The position numbers were made by a program, and so were the translations under genes. DNA of 64,000 nucleotides from Corynebacterium sp. Marseille-P3884 (GTDB lineage Bacteria; Actinomycetota; Actinomycetes; Mycobacteriales; Mycobacteriaceae). The stretch's first letter is position 1. The number at the start of each line of letters is the position of its first letter. The notes under the pieces were generated by a model. That model had not been told where the DNA came from. It did no database searches and saw only the letters and a list, made by a program, of their open reading frames with translations. The stretch covers positions 1 through 64,000 of the forward strand of contig NZ_JAGKSD010000011.1 of the NCBI RefSeq assembly GCF_017942225.1, read 5' to 3'. Of the stretch, positions 8,477 to 19,200 are shown piece by piece.

Positions 8477-9700
8477 GTGTGGCACCGCAAGGTGTCGCGT
8501 CCTGTGTCGGTGTGGATGGGTGTGTTCGTTCTCGTCGGCCTTGTGCACACCTTGGTGCCTGAGCCGCGCGTTCTACTGATCCACATCTTCACTCTGGGCG
8601 TTCTGACGAATTCCATCGTGGTGTGGTCGCAGAACCTCACCGAACGTTTCCTCCAGCAGAAGCTGCCGGATTCAGCGCGGCCGGCCCAATTGCTGCGGTC
8701 CCGTGTCCTCAACGCCGGAGTCGTGGCTGTGTTGCTCGGCCACCTGTTCAGCGGCGCCGACTGGCACTGGATCATTCTCTGCTTCGGCGCAGCGCTCGTC
8801 GTGGGGGCAGTGGGGTGGCATGCGGTAGGCGTCGCTAAGCAAATTGCTTCGGCGGATCCTGCGAAGCGTTTCCGCCCTGTTGTGTGGGGGTACGTGGCTT
8901 CTGGCGCGTGCCTTGTTCTCGGCGGGTGTTTTGGCGCCGCTCTTGCGCTGGATTTGCGCGGCGGCTGGCAGCAGCGTGTTTTGCTGGCTCATCTGCTTGC
9001 GAATATCGGCGGTTTCGTCGGCTTCGCGGCGATGGCTTCGCTTGTCGTGCTGCTGCCCGCGATGTGGCGAATGAAAGCGATGCTCACGCACCCGCGCGCC
9101 GTATTCGGCGTGATGGGCGCGGGTCTTTTCGCTGCCATCGCCGGGGCGCTGTCCAACAGCGGTCTCCTTTTGGGAATCGGCGTGCTCGTGTACGCCGCGG
9201 CGTGGGCGTGGGCGCTGCAAACATGGTTCGCGGGAGTGCTGTCCACCTCCTGGCGCGAACGCGTCACGTACCCGAGCTTGTCCGCGCTGCTCGCCATCGC
9301 ATGGCTCGTGGCATCGCTCGTGGCTTTCGGCACGTCCACATTGCTTATCGACGGCTACCTCGACGCCCTTACTCCTCCCACCCTTCCGCTTCTCGCCGGT
9401 TTCGCCGCGCAGCTTCTCATTGGAACGATGAGCTACCTCATGCCCACGACGATCGGCGGCGGACCTGCTGCAACGCGGGCGGGCCTGGCGGAGCTGAACC
9501 GTGCGGGCGTGGTGCGCGTGGTCGTGTTCAACGCCGCGCTGCTCGGCTGGCTCTTCGCGCCGTCGTCGATCGCGCGCATCGTGTGCAGCATCGTTGTGTG
9601 CGCGTGCCTCGTCGCGTTCATTCCGCTGATGGTGCGCGGCGTGCGCGCCCAGCGCGCAGTGATCATGGCGAATGCCGCCGCGCGGAAACAGGGAAGCTAG
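8477..9700 (+). CDS. Multipass membrane protein, like the N-terminal half of actinobacterial membrane multicopper oxidases
   Basis: About 407 residues form roughly ten hydrophobic segments, beginning VWHRKVSRPVSVWMGVFVLV. Histidine pairs lie at helix ends (LVHTL, IHIFTL, GHLFSG, DWHW, AHLLANIGG), and there is a later motif GTMSYLMPTTIGGGP. I recognise this pattern as the membrane domain that precedes the cupredoxin domains in large actinobacterial multicopper-oxidase/nitrite-reductase-like proteins. Here the protein stops after the membrane part. The start is uncertain: GTG 8477 or 8492 are the first plausible codons after the pnp stop. It is convergent with a small cupredoxin gene whose stop codon overlaps its own (CTAG, 9697-9700). 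Inference: a split version of a copper/NO-linked redox system in the cytoplasmic membrane. Confidence 0.72.
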   Translation: MWHRKVSRPVSVWMGVFVLVGLVHTLVPEPRVLLIHIFTLGVLTNSIVVWSQNLTERFLQQKLPDSARPAQLLRSRVLNAGVVAVLLGHLFSGADWHWIILCFGAALVVGAVGWHAVGVAKQIASADPAKRFRPVVWGYVASGACLVLGGCFGAALALDLRGGWQQRVLLAHLLANIGGFVGFAAMASLVVLLPAMWRMKAMLTHPRAVFGVMGAGLFAAIAGALSNSGLLLGIGVLVYAAAWAWALQTWFAGVLSTSWRERVTYPSLSALLAIAWLVASLVAFGTSTLLIDGYLDALTPPTLPLLAGFAAQLLIGTMSYLMPTTIGGGPAATRAGLAELNRAGVVRVVVFNAALLGWLFAPSSIARIVCSIVVCACLVAFIPLMVRGVRAQRAVIMANAAARKQGS

Positions 9701-10104
9701 TCCGCCATCACGACGTCGTAGACCATGCCCCGGGATTTGTGCGAGGCCATGGTGCACCAGCCTTGAGTGTTGGTGGAATACGTGCCGAAATCGCGCACGA
9801 CTGTTGTACCTGGAGCGATGATGCCTGAGTAGTGCGAACCGATCTTCAGGTCGTGGTTGCGGTCGTCATTGTTCGTGATCTTGAGCACGACCGGGGTCGA
9901 GGCGTCGACCTCTACACGCGCGGGAGAAAAACGCATTCCTTCGATGGTCACTTCCTGGATCACCGGGCCGGATAGATCCCGCGCGTCGCCGGCGCGTGCA
10001 TGCGACACGAGAGCTCCTGCCACCGAGGCGATCACCAACAAGGCCACGACGGCCCACGCTGCAATATTGCTGCGTCGAGTTGAGGCAGTGCGCGGAGAAG
10101 TCAT
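9697..10104 (-). CDS. Membrane-anchored cupredoxin-like protein
   Basis: This 135-residue protein has an N-terminal signal anchor (NIAAWAVVALLVIASVAGAL) and an exported domain. The domain has the cupredoxin pattern EVTIEGMRFSPARVEV, VVLKITNNDDRNHDLKIG, and then a C-terminal WCTMASHKSRGM. The histidine in NHDL and the Cys/His/Met at the end are the likely copper ligands (type-1-like H-C-H-M set). It lies 27 bases upstream of, and codirectional with, the AMIN-like lipoprotein gene, and is convergent with the membrane protein at 8477-9700. Function as a periplasm-side electron or copper carrier is inference. Confidence 0.82.
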   Translation of the reverse strand: MTSPRTASTRRSNIAAWAVVALLVIASVAGALVSHARAGDARDLSGPVIQEVTIEGMRFSPARVEVDASTPVVLKITNNDDRNHDLKIGSHYSGIIAPGTTVVRDFGTYSTNTQGWCTMASHKSRGMVYDVVMAD

Positions 10105-10131
10105 GAAAGAAACCGATCGTTGGGCTATAGG

Positions 10132-10770
10132 CTAGTTCTGGAAGTCGACGACAAGACGTGTCGGCTCGTGCAGGATCTCGACCTTGTACGGGCGCTCGCT
10201 TTTCAGACCCACGACGTACTGGGAGGTCGCCTCGAAGGCGCCGCCGTTGTACACATCGACGATATTGCCGCTGGTCAGGCCGAGGTTGGTATTCGGCTTG
10301 TACTTTGCGTCCGGTGACATATCCGGGGCGGTTCCGTGGACAATCATCTCCAGCTTCGCGGCGCCGGGCACGTCGATGGGGAAGCCGGAGCCGTCCTGGC
10401 GGGGGTCGTTGTTGTAACCGATGTGGTAGCGCGGTTCCCCGGTGCCCTCGAATTCGATGACGAGCCGGTCGAAGCCGTCGTGGGAACCGACGCGGACATC
10501 GGTCGTGCGCAGCTCGCCGTAGCCGTCGCCGAATTTCTCGGTCGGCTCTGTGCTGAACCCGTCGGCAGCGGCAGCGGGATCCATCGCGGCCTGGCGGGTC
10601 TGGCTGTCGGCCTCGGACGTGGCGGATTCCGTCTGCTCCTGGGCTTCGGTCGTCGCCTCGGGCGTCTGCGCGGTCAGGGCGGGCTCGGCGACGTTGCCGC
10701 CTGCGCACCCGGCCAGTGCGAGTCCCGATGCGACGATGACTGCCGTTAACTGGAGTGACTTGAGTTTCAT
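10132..10770 (-). CDS. AMIN-like domain lipoprotein
   Basis: A lipoprotein signal peptide (KLKSLQLTAVIVASGLALAGC) precedes a Glu/Thr/Ala-rich low-complexity linker of about 50 residues. A beta-rich domain of about 130 residues follows, starting FGDGYGELRTTDVRVGSHDGFDRLVI and ending TRLVVDFQN. That is the actinobacterial AMIN-like fold, related to the peptidoglycan-targeting AMIN domain. It should be lipid-anchored outside the cytoplasmic membrane. I chose ATG at 10770 rather than the in-frame ATG at 10779: a TAGAAT box (10783-10778, minus strand) sits exactly 7 bases before it, a leaderless arrangement. No enzymatic motif is visible. Confidence 0.82.
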   Translation of the reverse strand: MKLKSLQLTAVIVASGLALAGCAGGNVAEPALTAQTPEATTEAQEQTESATSEADSQTRQAAMDPAAAADGFSTEPTEKFGDGYGELRTTDVRVGSHDGFDRLVIEFEGTGEPRYHIGYNNDPRQDGSGFPIDVPGAAKLEMIVHGTAPDMSPDAKYKPNTNLGLTSGNIVDVYNGGAFEATSQYVVGLKSERPYKVEILHEPTRLVVDFQN

Positions 10771-10879
10771 ATGTTTCATTCTAGCTGGGGGAATGGCGCG
10801 AGGCGACTACTGACAGGCCGCTTGAGCGCGGAAGTGAGGCCCGCAGCGAGGTTTCGGCGGCGTGGTCACACGGCGGCGC

Positions 10880-11696
<817 letters not shown>

Positions 11697-12449
11697 ATGA
11701 CGCAGAGTAGAAAGCTGGACGTTCAACTCGTCGCGGCGACCTCGTTCGCGGCGCCCGCCGACGTCGATTGGGACCAAGACCCCGCCGCAACGGATGCAGA
11801 AGCGCTCGTCGAATTCGCGGGCCGCGCCTGCTACGAGACCTTCGACAAGCCGAACCCGCACACCGCGAGCAATGAGGCGTACCTGCGCCACATCCTCGAG
11901 GTGGGCCACGACGCGCTCCTCGAGCACGCCACCGCGACGCTGTACGTGCGCGGGCTGTCGCGTGCGGCGGGCAATGAGCTGTTGCGTCACCGCCACCTGT
12001 CGTTCTCCCAGCTCTCCCAACGTTTCGTGCCGGCGGGGGAGGCCGATGTCGTCATGCCCGACGCGATCGCGGAAGATGAGGACCTAGCGCGCATGTTCCT
12101 CGCCGCAGTCGACGAACAACGCTTCATCTACGAGGAACTCCTCCAGGCGCTCGAGAACAACCTCGAGGCCGAACCGAACGCTTTGCTGCGCAAGAAGAAA
12201 GCGCGCCAAGCCGCGCGCGCAATCCTGCCCAACGCGACCGAAACACGCTTCGTGGTCACCGGAAACTACCGGGCATGGCGCGAATTCATCGCCGCGCGCG
12301 CCAGCGAGCACGCCGACACCGAAATCCGCGAACTCGCCGTTGCCTGCCTGGAGATCCTCAAAAAACAAGCACCTGCGCTTTTCGACGACTTCCTCATCAG
12401 CACGCTTGCCGACGGCTCTGTCATGGCCACCAGCCCATACGCCGGATGA
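11697..12449 (+). CDS. thyX: Flavin-dependent thymidylate synthase ThyX
   Basis: This 250-residue enzyme makes dTMP from dUMP using methylene-tetrahydrofolate and FAD. The ThyX signature RHRHLSFSQLS (RHR-x7-S) is intact near residue 97 and binds FAD and dUMP. The stretch VGHDALLEHATATLYVRGLSR also matches the family. It starts on the base after the dapB stop. The dapB-thyX-dapA order is standard in Corynebacterium. Whether a second, classical ThyA exists cannot be seen here. Confidence 0.96.
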   Translation: MTQSRKLDVQLVAATSFAAPADVDWDQDPAATDAEALVEFAGRACYETFDKPNPHTASNEAYLRHILEVGHDALLEHATATLYVRGLSRAAGNELLRHRHLSFSQLSQRFVPAGEADVVMPDAIAEDEDLARMFLAAVDEQRFIYEELLQALENNLEAEPNALLRKKKARQAARAILPNATETRFVVTGNYRAWREFIAARASEHADTEIRELAVACLEILKKQAPALFDDFLISTLADGSVMATSPYAG

Positions 12450-12458
12450 GAATTCTGC

Positions 12459-12500
12459 CCCCGCCACAAAAGCCCGATAGGGCTACACAGATTGGCGGGG
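12459..12500 (+). other. Nested inverted repeat between thyX and dapA
   Basis: An outer 8-bp stem (CCCCGCCA/TGGCGGGG, 12459-12466 and 12493-12500) encloses a shorter AGCCC/GGGCT stem. There is no T tract, so it is not a clear terminator. It may be a processing or attenuation structure before dapA. Confidence 0.35.
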
Positions 12501-12523
12501 AAGAGAATGTACCCTAGATAACC

Positions 12524-13432
12524 ATGGGCATTTCAACGAAAGCACAAACCGGTGCAGAAGAACTCGGCACTGTCGGTGTCGCAATGGTCACCCCGTTCGA
12601 TCGAAACGGCGAACTCGACCTAGAGGCCGGGCGAAAGTTGGCTGCCCACCTTGTCGACAACGGTGTCGACTCTCTCATCCTCGGTGGCACCACCGGCGAA
12701 TCCCCGACGACATCCCCGGACGAGAAGATCGCACTGATCAAGGCCGTCCGTGAGGAGCTCGGCGACCGCGTCAAGATCATGGCTGGCGTCGGCACGAACG
12801 ACACACGCTCCACGATCGCGCTGGCCAAGGTTTCCCGCGATGCTGGCGCTGATTCGCTTCTCGTGGTCACGCCGTACTACTCCAAGCCGTCCCAGGCTGG
12901 ATTGCTCAAGCACTTCACGGCCGTGGCTGAGGCGACCGAACTGCCGATCTGCCTGTACGACATTCCGGGCCGTTCCGGCATTCCCATCGCCGGGTCCACG
13001 ATCCGCGCTCTCGCCGAGTTGCCGACCGTGAAGGCAGTCAAGGACGCCAAGGGCGACATGCTTGAGGCGACCGCGATTATCAACGATACGGACCTTGCCT
13101 GGTACTCTGGCGACGACGTTCTCAACCTGCCGTGGTTCTCCGTCGGCGCGACCGGAGTCATCTCCGTGATCGGCCACGCAGCCCCAGGTCTGATGAGAGA
13201 AATGGTGACAAGCTTCGAGGAAGGCGACCTCGCCCGCGCGCGGGAAATCAACGCCACCACCATGAGCGTGCTCGCTGGACAGCAAGCAGCGCTCGGTGGA
13301 GTGACATTTGCAAAAGCGGCCCTGCGTCTGCAGGGCATCGAGGTCGGAGACCCCCGCCTGCCTGTTGTCGGAGTAGATGACACGCAGCTGGAGGCTCTGC
13401 GCCGCGACATGGAAAAGGCTGGAGTCCTATAA
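12524..13432 (+). CDS. dapA: 4-hydroxy-tetrahydrodipicolinate synthase DapA
   Basis: This 302-residue aldolase condenses pyruvate with aspartate semialdehyde, the first committed step to lysine and meso-diaminopimelate. The [11 protein letters not shown] motif (usual GTTGE) binds pyruvate. [13 protein letters not shown] contains the catalytic tyrosine, and [10 protein letters not shown] supplies the Schiff-base lysine. Length and layout are standard. It lies 2 bases upstream of the RNase J gene, as in other corynebacteria, and probably forms an operon with it. The ATG is about 25 bases after the inverted repeat that separates it from thyX. Confidence 0.96.
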   Translation: MGISTKAQTGAEELGTVGVAMVTPFDRNGELDLEAGRKLAAHLVDNGVDSLILGGTTGESPTTSPDEKIALIKAVREELGDRVKIMAGVGTNDTRSTIALAKVSRDAGADSLLVVTPYYSKPSQAGLLKHFTAVAEATELPICLYDIPGRSGIPIAGSTIRALAELPTVKAVKDAKGDMLEATAIINDTDLAWYSGDDVLNLPWFSVGATGVISVIGHAAPGLMREMVTSFEEGDLARAREINATTMSVLAGQQAALGGVTFAKAALRLQGIEVGDPRLPVVGVDDTQLEALRRDMEKAGVL

Positions 13433-13434
13433 GT

Positions 13435-15534
13435 ATGAACGAACCCCGCAATCGCTCCCGTAAAGTGACCCGCAAGGCGGGCCCGCCGGAGGCCGGCGAT
13501 CAGCAGCCGGTCTTCCAGGCTGCGGATACCCAACCCGGCGACAACGGGGGCAACAACGGTTCCGGCAACGGAAACGGCAACGGCGGCGGCAACCGCGACA
13601 ACAACGGTTCTGGCAACGGAAACGGAAACGGCAACAACCGCGGCGGTGGCAACGGTGGCAACCGTGGCGGACGCGGCAATAACGGCGGCGGCAACGGCCG
13701 TGGTCGTGGACGCGGTCGTGGCCGTGGACGCGGCGGTCGCGGTGGCGGCGACAACCGCCGTAACCCGGTGAAGGGTATGCAGGGCGCCGACCTGACCAAG
13801 CGTCTGCCCGCACCGCAGAAGCCCCCGCAGAATGGTCTGCGTATTTACGCCCTTGGCGGTATTTCCGAGATCGGCCGCAACATGACGGTCTTCGAGTACA
13901 ACGGGCGTCTGCTCATCGTGGACTGCGGTGTGCTCTTCCCGTCTTCCGACGAGCCGGGCGTGGATTTGATCCTGCCGGACTTCGGCCCGATCGAGAACAA
14001 GCTGGACAAGGTCGATGCGCTCGTGGTCACCCACGGCCACGAGGACCACATCGGCGCTATCCCGTGGCTGCTCAAGCTGCGTCCGGATATCCCGATCTAC
14101 TCGGCGAAATTCACCAACGCGCTCATTGCCGCGAAGACCAAGGAGCACCGCCAGCGTCCGAAGCTGAACGAGGTCAACCCGAAGTCCGAGGTGACAGTCG
14201 GCCCGTTCAACCTGCGCTTCTTCCACGTCGGTCACTCCATTCCGGACTGCCTCGGCGTGGTCATCAAGACTGGCGCTGGCACGGTCTGCATGACCGGCGA
14301 CGTCAAGGTCGACATGACTCCGTACGACAACAAGCCGACGGATCTCCCGGCGCTGGCACGCTACGGCGACGAGGGCATCGACCTGTTCCTCTGCGATTCC
14401 ACCAACGCCACGATTCCGGGCATCTCTGCTTCTGAGGCCGGCATCGAGGAGACCCTGATCCGTCTCGTGCAGGCTGCGAAGCAGCGCGTCGTCTTGGCAT
14501 CCTTCGCGTCGAACGTGTCGCGTGTCCAGATGGCGGTCAACGCGGCCGTCGCCTCGGGCCGCAAGGTCGCCTTCAACGGCCGCTCCATGATCCGCAACAT
14601 GGAAATCGCCGAGAAGATGAATCTGCTCAAGGCTCCGAAGGGCACGATCATCCCGATCGAGGAAGCCGCGAAGATGGCTCCGCACCGGGTCATGCTGATC
14701 ACGACCGGTACGCAGGGCGAGCCGATGGCTGCTCTGTCGCGCATGTCCCGCCGCGAGCACCGTCAGATCACCGTGCGTGACGGCGACACGATCATCCTGT
14801 CCTCTTCGCTCATCCCGGGCAACGAGGAAGCGGTTTTCGCCGTGATCAACAACCTCGCCCAGATCGGTGCGAACGTGATCACCAGCGATGACGCTCACGT
14901 TCACGCATCCGGCCACGGTTACGCCGGCGAGCTTTTGTTCCTCTACAACATGGCCCGCCCGCGCAACGCAATGCCGGTGCACGGTGAGTGGCGCCACCTC
15001 CGCGCCAACAAGGAGCTGGCGATCGCTACCGGCGTGAAGCCGGAGAACACCGTCCTGGCGCAGAACGGTGTCGTCGTGGACATGGTCGACGGCAAGCTCA
15101 AGGTCGCTGGCCAGTACCAGGTGGGCAACCTGTACGTGGACGGCACCACGATGGGCGATGTGGATCCGGACGTCCTGACCGACCGCACGAACCTCGCTGC
15201 CGGCGGCGTCATCTCCATCACCTGCGTGATCGACGACCGCACGAGCCGCCTCATCGAGCGCCCGGTCGTGTCCACCACCGGTCTCGTCGATGACGATCGC
15301 GGTGTCCTGCCGGACCTGGTCGAACTGGTGGAAAACACCATGTTCGATCTGGCGGCGGAAGGCGAGAACGATCCGTACCGCATGGTGCAGCAGATCCGTC
15401 GCCGCGTGTCCCGCACGATCGAGCAGAAGTACAAGCGTGAGCCGGTGATCCTGCCGACGGTCGTTCCGATGAACGCCGACGACACAGCACCGCTCAGCAA
15501 CGAGGACGTCGAGGCATCGCGCGAATCCCTGTAA
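13435..15534 (+). CDS. rnj: Ribonuclease J
   Basis: This 699-residue metallo-beta-lactamase/beta-CASP nuclease should mature rRNA and degrade mRNA by endo- and 5' exonucleolytic cleavage. The zinc motif HGHEDHIGA (about residue 200) is complete, followed by GHSIPDC, TGDVKVD, the beta-CASP segment and HVHASGH near the C-terminal third. The N-terminal 100 residues are an extended Gly/Asn/Arg-rich tract with RGG-like clusters, absent from Firmicutes RNase J but seen in actinobacterial forms. It starts 2 bases after the dapA stop. The hairpin at 15563-15590 ends the unit. Confidence 0.95.
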   Translation: MNEPRNRSRKVTRKAGPPEAGDQQPVFQAADTQPGDNGGNNGSGNGNGNGGGNRDNNGSGNGNGNGNNRGGGNGGNRGGRGNNGGGNGRGRGRGRGRGRGGRGGGDNRRNPVKGMQGADLTKRLPAPQKPPQNGLRIYALGGISEIGRNMTVFEYNGRLLIVDCGVLFPSSDEPGVDLILPDFGPIENKLDKVDALVVTHGHEDHIGAIPWLLKLRPDIPIYSAKFTNALIAAKTKEHRQRPKLNEVNPKSEVTVGPFNLRFFHVGHSIPDCLGVVIKTGAGTVCMTGDVKVDMTPYDNKPTDLPALARYGDEGIDLFLCDSTNATIPGISASEAGIEETLIRLVQAAKQRVVLASFASNVSRVQMAVNAAVASGRKVAFNGRSMIRNMEIAEKMNLLKAPKGTIIPIEEAAKMAPHRVMLITTGTQGEPMAALSRMSRREHRQITVRDGDTIILSSSLIPGNEEAVFAVINNLAQIGANVITSDDAHVHASGHGYAGELLFLYNMARPRNAMPVHGEWRHLRANKELAIATGVKPENTVLAQNGVVVDMVDGKLKVAGQYQVGNLYVDGTTMGDVDPDVLTDRTNLAAGGVISITCVIDDRTSRLIERPVVSTTGLVDDDRGVLPDLVELVENTMFDLAAEGENDPYRMVQQIRRRVSRTIEQKYKREPVILPTVVPMNADDTAPLSNEDVEASRESL

Positions 15535-15562
15535 TTCGCTTCACGACGAACCCCGGAACCAT

Positions 15563-15590
15563 AGGCCCCAGCCACGCTAGGCTGGGGCCT
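15563..15590 (+). terminator. Hairpin after RNase J, overlapping the promoter of the next gene
   Basis: An 11-bp perfect stem (AGGCCCCAGCC/GGCTGGGGCCT) with a 6-base loop ends directly at the ATG at 15591. No T tract is possible because coding sequence follows. The 3' half contains TAGGCT (15578-15583), a -10 box 7 bases before the ATG. The same bases therefore appear to serve as RNA hairpin and as DNA promoter. Confidence 0.55.
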
Positions 15591-16217
15591 ATGTCGTTTC
15601 AGCAAAAAGAACGTGAAAAGCTGGCCCAGCTGATGCTCGAAAAGGGGCCCGATGCCCCGACGTTGTGCGACGGATGGACGACCGCTGATCTCGCCGCGCA
15701 CCTCTACCTCCGCGAGCGCAAGCCGCACTTGGCTGGCGGATACTTCCTGCCGGCGCTGTCGAAGACGACAAAAGACGCTCAAGCCAAAGTGAAGCAGCGC
15801 CCATTCGACGATGTAGTCAAAGAGTGGGCAGCAGGACCGCCGGTGTTCATGAAGCCCTTGGACAAGGCAATGAACACCTCGGAGCACTTCATTCACCACG
15901 AGGATGTCCGCCGGGGTGGGGGAGAGGTTGCGCCCCGCGAGTTTTCCCGCGCGGTGGAAAACGACCTCATGAAGGCCGCGAAATTAATGGGGCTGATGGC
16001 GCTCAAAAGTTCCGCTGTGCCAGTCGTCTTGACTCCACCGAACCACCCGCCAGTCACGCTCGGCGGCAAACGGGGTGTGGTGGACCAGGGCGACCGGGTC
16101 GTCCGCGTCTCCGGCGAGCCCGGGGAACTGCTGCTGTGGGTCACCGGCCGCGATGCGGTCGAGGTTCGCATTGACGGCAACGAGCAGGCGGTTCAGGAAG
16201 TCAAGCGTCGACTCTAG
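15591..16217 (+). CDS. TIGR03085 family metal-binding protein (maleylpyruvate isomerase-type N-terminal domain)
   Basis: This 208-residue protein begins with an MDMPI/DinB-like four-helix domain: CDGWTTADLAAHLYLRERKP, and later SEHFIHHEDVRRG, supplying the histidines of the metal site. A small C-terminal domain ends in GELLLWVTGRDAVEVRIDG, as in the mycothiol-linked TIGR03085 group of actinobacteria. The substrate is unknown; a mycothiol-dependent transferase role is possible by family analogy only. There is no Shine-Dalgarno; the TAGGCT box 7 bases upstream of the ATG suggests a leaderless mRNA. Confidence 0.85.
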   Translation: MSFQQKEREKLAQLMLEKGPDAPTLCDGWTTADLAAHLYLRERKPHLAGGYFLPALSKTTKDAQAKVKQRPFDDVVKEWAAGPPVFMKPLDKAMNTSEHFIHHEDVRRGGGEVAPREFSRAVENDLMKAAKLMGLMALKSSAVPVVLTPPNHPPVTLGGKRGVVDQGDRVVRVSGEPGELLLWVTGRDAVEVRIDGNEQAVQEVKRRL

Positions 16218-16289
16218 ACTCAATGAAAATTGAGCGCGCCGGTGTGGCGCATGTGACTTGAGGTGTAACTGGGCATTACAGTGGTGGCC

Positions 16290-19200
16290 ATGTCTGTCAC
16301 CAGTACCCAGCGCCGCCAGAAAGGTCGCCCCAAGACCGGGCCGAAGAGCCGTGATACCCGCACCACAGGCGGGTACTCGCGCAATTCTGCATCCGGAACC
16401 ATGGTCGCCGCCGCTTCCGCTGATGAGCGCGTCGGCTCCGCTGTCGGTGCGGTCGGGCGAGGAATGGGCAATGCTGCCCGGGAGGTGACGGGAGCGTTTT
16501 CTGCTGTCGGCCGTAAGGCCACAGGCTCACAGAAGCGCCGCGCCGACGATGAGATGGATGGCGCACCTGCGCGCCGCCGCCGGAGGCGTGCGGCGCAGCC
16601 GGAGGGGTACGACGATTCCTACGACGCACCCGAGGAGGCTGGGGACATGGATGATTCCTTTGATGCTCATGACGGACACGACGACGTCCCGGGGCGCGGT
16701 CGCCATGTCGATGCCCTCGGCCTGATCCTCATCGGCCTCGCAGCTGTGCTCGGCGCGTCTGTCTGGCTGGATATCGCAGGTCCTGTCGGTGCCGCTATCG
16801 CAAGTGGCGTGCACTGGGTGATCGGTGCTGGTGCACTTGTTCTTCCCGTGATCCTCGTCGGCATCGCCGTCGCCATCATGCTCGGGCTCGGCAGGACCGC
16901 GTCCGAACGCGCCCACAGCGGTGCAGGTCTCACGATCATTGCGGTCTGCATGCTCGGTCTGATCCATATCTTCGCCGGTACGCCGGAAAGCTGGGCTGAC
17001 AGGAAGATCGCTGGCGGCGCCATCGGCGCCATTATCGGTGGACCGCTCAGTGCTGGATTCACTCCATTTGTCGCAGTTCCGCTGCTCGGTCTCGTCATTG
17101 TCTATGCGGCACTTCTCGCCACCGGAATCACCGTGCGCGAATCCTTCGACTACATCCGGAACGTGCTTCGCAGCATCGTGTCGAATGCGCACACTCCGGA
17201 TCCGCACGAAGATGAGGCCGAAGACGACGACATGTACGGCTACGTCGACGGCGATCTCGACGACATCGCCGAGGGGCGTGAGCGTCGCCCGCGCGAGCGC
17301 GTCCAAGGCCGCAGCCAGCCGCGTAAGCGCCGCACGCCGATGGACAATTACCCAGTCGAGCCCGCCGACGAGGAAGCCGGCGACCCGACGCTTTTCGACG
17401 CCCCCGCCGAGCCCGCTCCCCGTCGCCGCCGGACCAACTCCCGTCCTTCGGCAGCCAACGAGACCCGTGCGATGTCCCGTTCGGCAGCGCAGGACGAGGT
17501 GTACGACTTCAGCAGCGAGTTCGACTTTGACGATCAGTTCACTGAGCAGATCCCGGCTTCTCCGGCGGTTTCTGCTGCTGAGGCTCTGGCACCAGCTCCG
17601 GCTGAAGCACCGCGCCGCAAGCCGGCACCGAAGGCTAAACCTGCGTCGAAGCCGTCTGATACCGCACCGATCCAGAAGGTCGGCGGTGCAGCGACCGCTG
17701 CTGGTGCCGGGGCTGTTGCTGGGGCGGCCGCTGCTGGTGCCGCCGGCGCAAGCGATGCAGTGACGCAAGCGCGCGAAGAAATGCGCAAGCAGATCGTCGC
17801 TCGTTCGGGCATCGATGCCTCGGCTATCCCGGCGTCCACGCCGAATTCCGAGAAGGAGCAGCAGGCAGCCAATGCTCCGGCCGCACGGGAGCCGGAGGGG
17901 GCAAGCGACTACAACCTGCCGTCGACAAGCTTGTTGCTGCCGGGCAACGCACCGAAGACCCGTACTGAAACCAACGACCGGATGATCGAAGCGATCACCG
18001 ACGTCTTCGACGAGTTCAAGGTCGACGCGGCGGTGACCGGTTTCTCGCGCGGCCCGACAGTGACGCGCTACGAGGTCGAGCTTGGCCCAGGCGTGAAGGT
18101 TTCCAAGATCACGAACCTGCAGTCCAACCTCGCGTACGCTGTGGCCACCGATAACGTGCGTCTGCTGACTCCCATTCCGGGCAAATCTGCCGTGGGTATC
18201 GAGGTGCCGAATGCCGACCGCGAGATGGTCCGTCTGCGCGATGTGCTCGATGCGCCGCAGGTGCGCAGTGAGCAGGACCCGATGCTCATCGGCCTGGGCA
18301 AGAATATTGAGGGCGATTTCGTCTCCGCCTCCGTGCAGAAGATGCCGCACCTCCTTGTCGCCGGTTCGACCGGTTCCGGTAAATCCGCGTTCGTGAACTC
18401 CATGCTGGTTTCGTTGCTGACGCGCGCGACGCCGGAGGAAGTCCGCCTGATTCTTGTCGACCCGAAGATGGTGGAGCTGACTCCGTACGAGGGCATCCCG
18501 CACCTGATCACACCGATCATCACCCAGCCGAAGAAGGCTGCCGCGGCTCTCCAGTGGCTCGTCGAAGAGATGGAGCAGCGCTACATGGACATGAAGTCCG
18601 CGCGCGTGCGCCACATCAAGGACTTCAACAAGAAAGTCCGCTCCGGCGAGCACACCGCTCCTTTGGGCTCCGAGCGTGAGATGCGCCCGTACCCGCTGAT
18701 CGTCTGCGTTGTCGACGAGCTCGCCGACCTCATGATGACCGCGCCGAAGGAAATCGAGGACTCGATCGTCCGCATCACCCAGAAGGCGCGTGCGGCGGGC
18801 ATCCACCTCGTGCTGGCAACCCAGCGTCCGTCCGTGGACGTGGTCACCGGCCTGATCAAGACGAACGTGCCGTCCCGTCTCGCCTTTGCGACATCCTCTC
18901 TTACCGACTCCCGCGTCATCCTCGACCAGGGCGGTGCGGAGAAGCTCATCGGTATGGGCGACGCGCTGTTCATTCCGCAGGGTGCCGGTAAGCCGCAGCG
19001 TCTCCAAGGCGCATTCGTCTCCGATGAGGAGATCCAGGCCGTCGTCGATGCCGTCAAGGAGCAGGGCGAGCCGCACTACACCGAAGGCGTCACAGAGGAA
19101 AAGGCTCCGGAGAAGAAGGAGATCGACGAGGAGATCGGCAAGGACATGGACGACCTCCTCGAGGCCGTCGAGCTCGTCGTCACCTCCCAGCTCGGCTCCA

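Noticed and set aside
6067-8775. 902-codon minus-strand open frame opposite pnp
   Set aside because: It is the antisense of PNPase codons in a GC-rich genome and is rich in Asp/Arg/Gly/Leu runs. The plus strand encodes an unmistakable PNPase.
13500-13760. Tandem repeat array or CRISPR-like region
   Set aside because: The repeated GGC-AAC-type units encode the Gly/Asn/Arg tract of RNase J; no regular repeat-spacer structure exists, and no CRISPR array was seen elsewhere.
12877-14997. 706-codon minus-strand open frame opposite dapA and RNase J
   Set aside because: Low-complexity Ala/Thr/Val runs are the antisense of the Gly/Asn/Arg tract; both sense-strand genes are certain.
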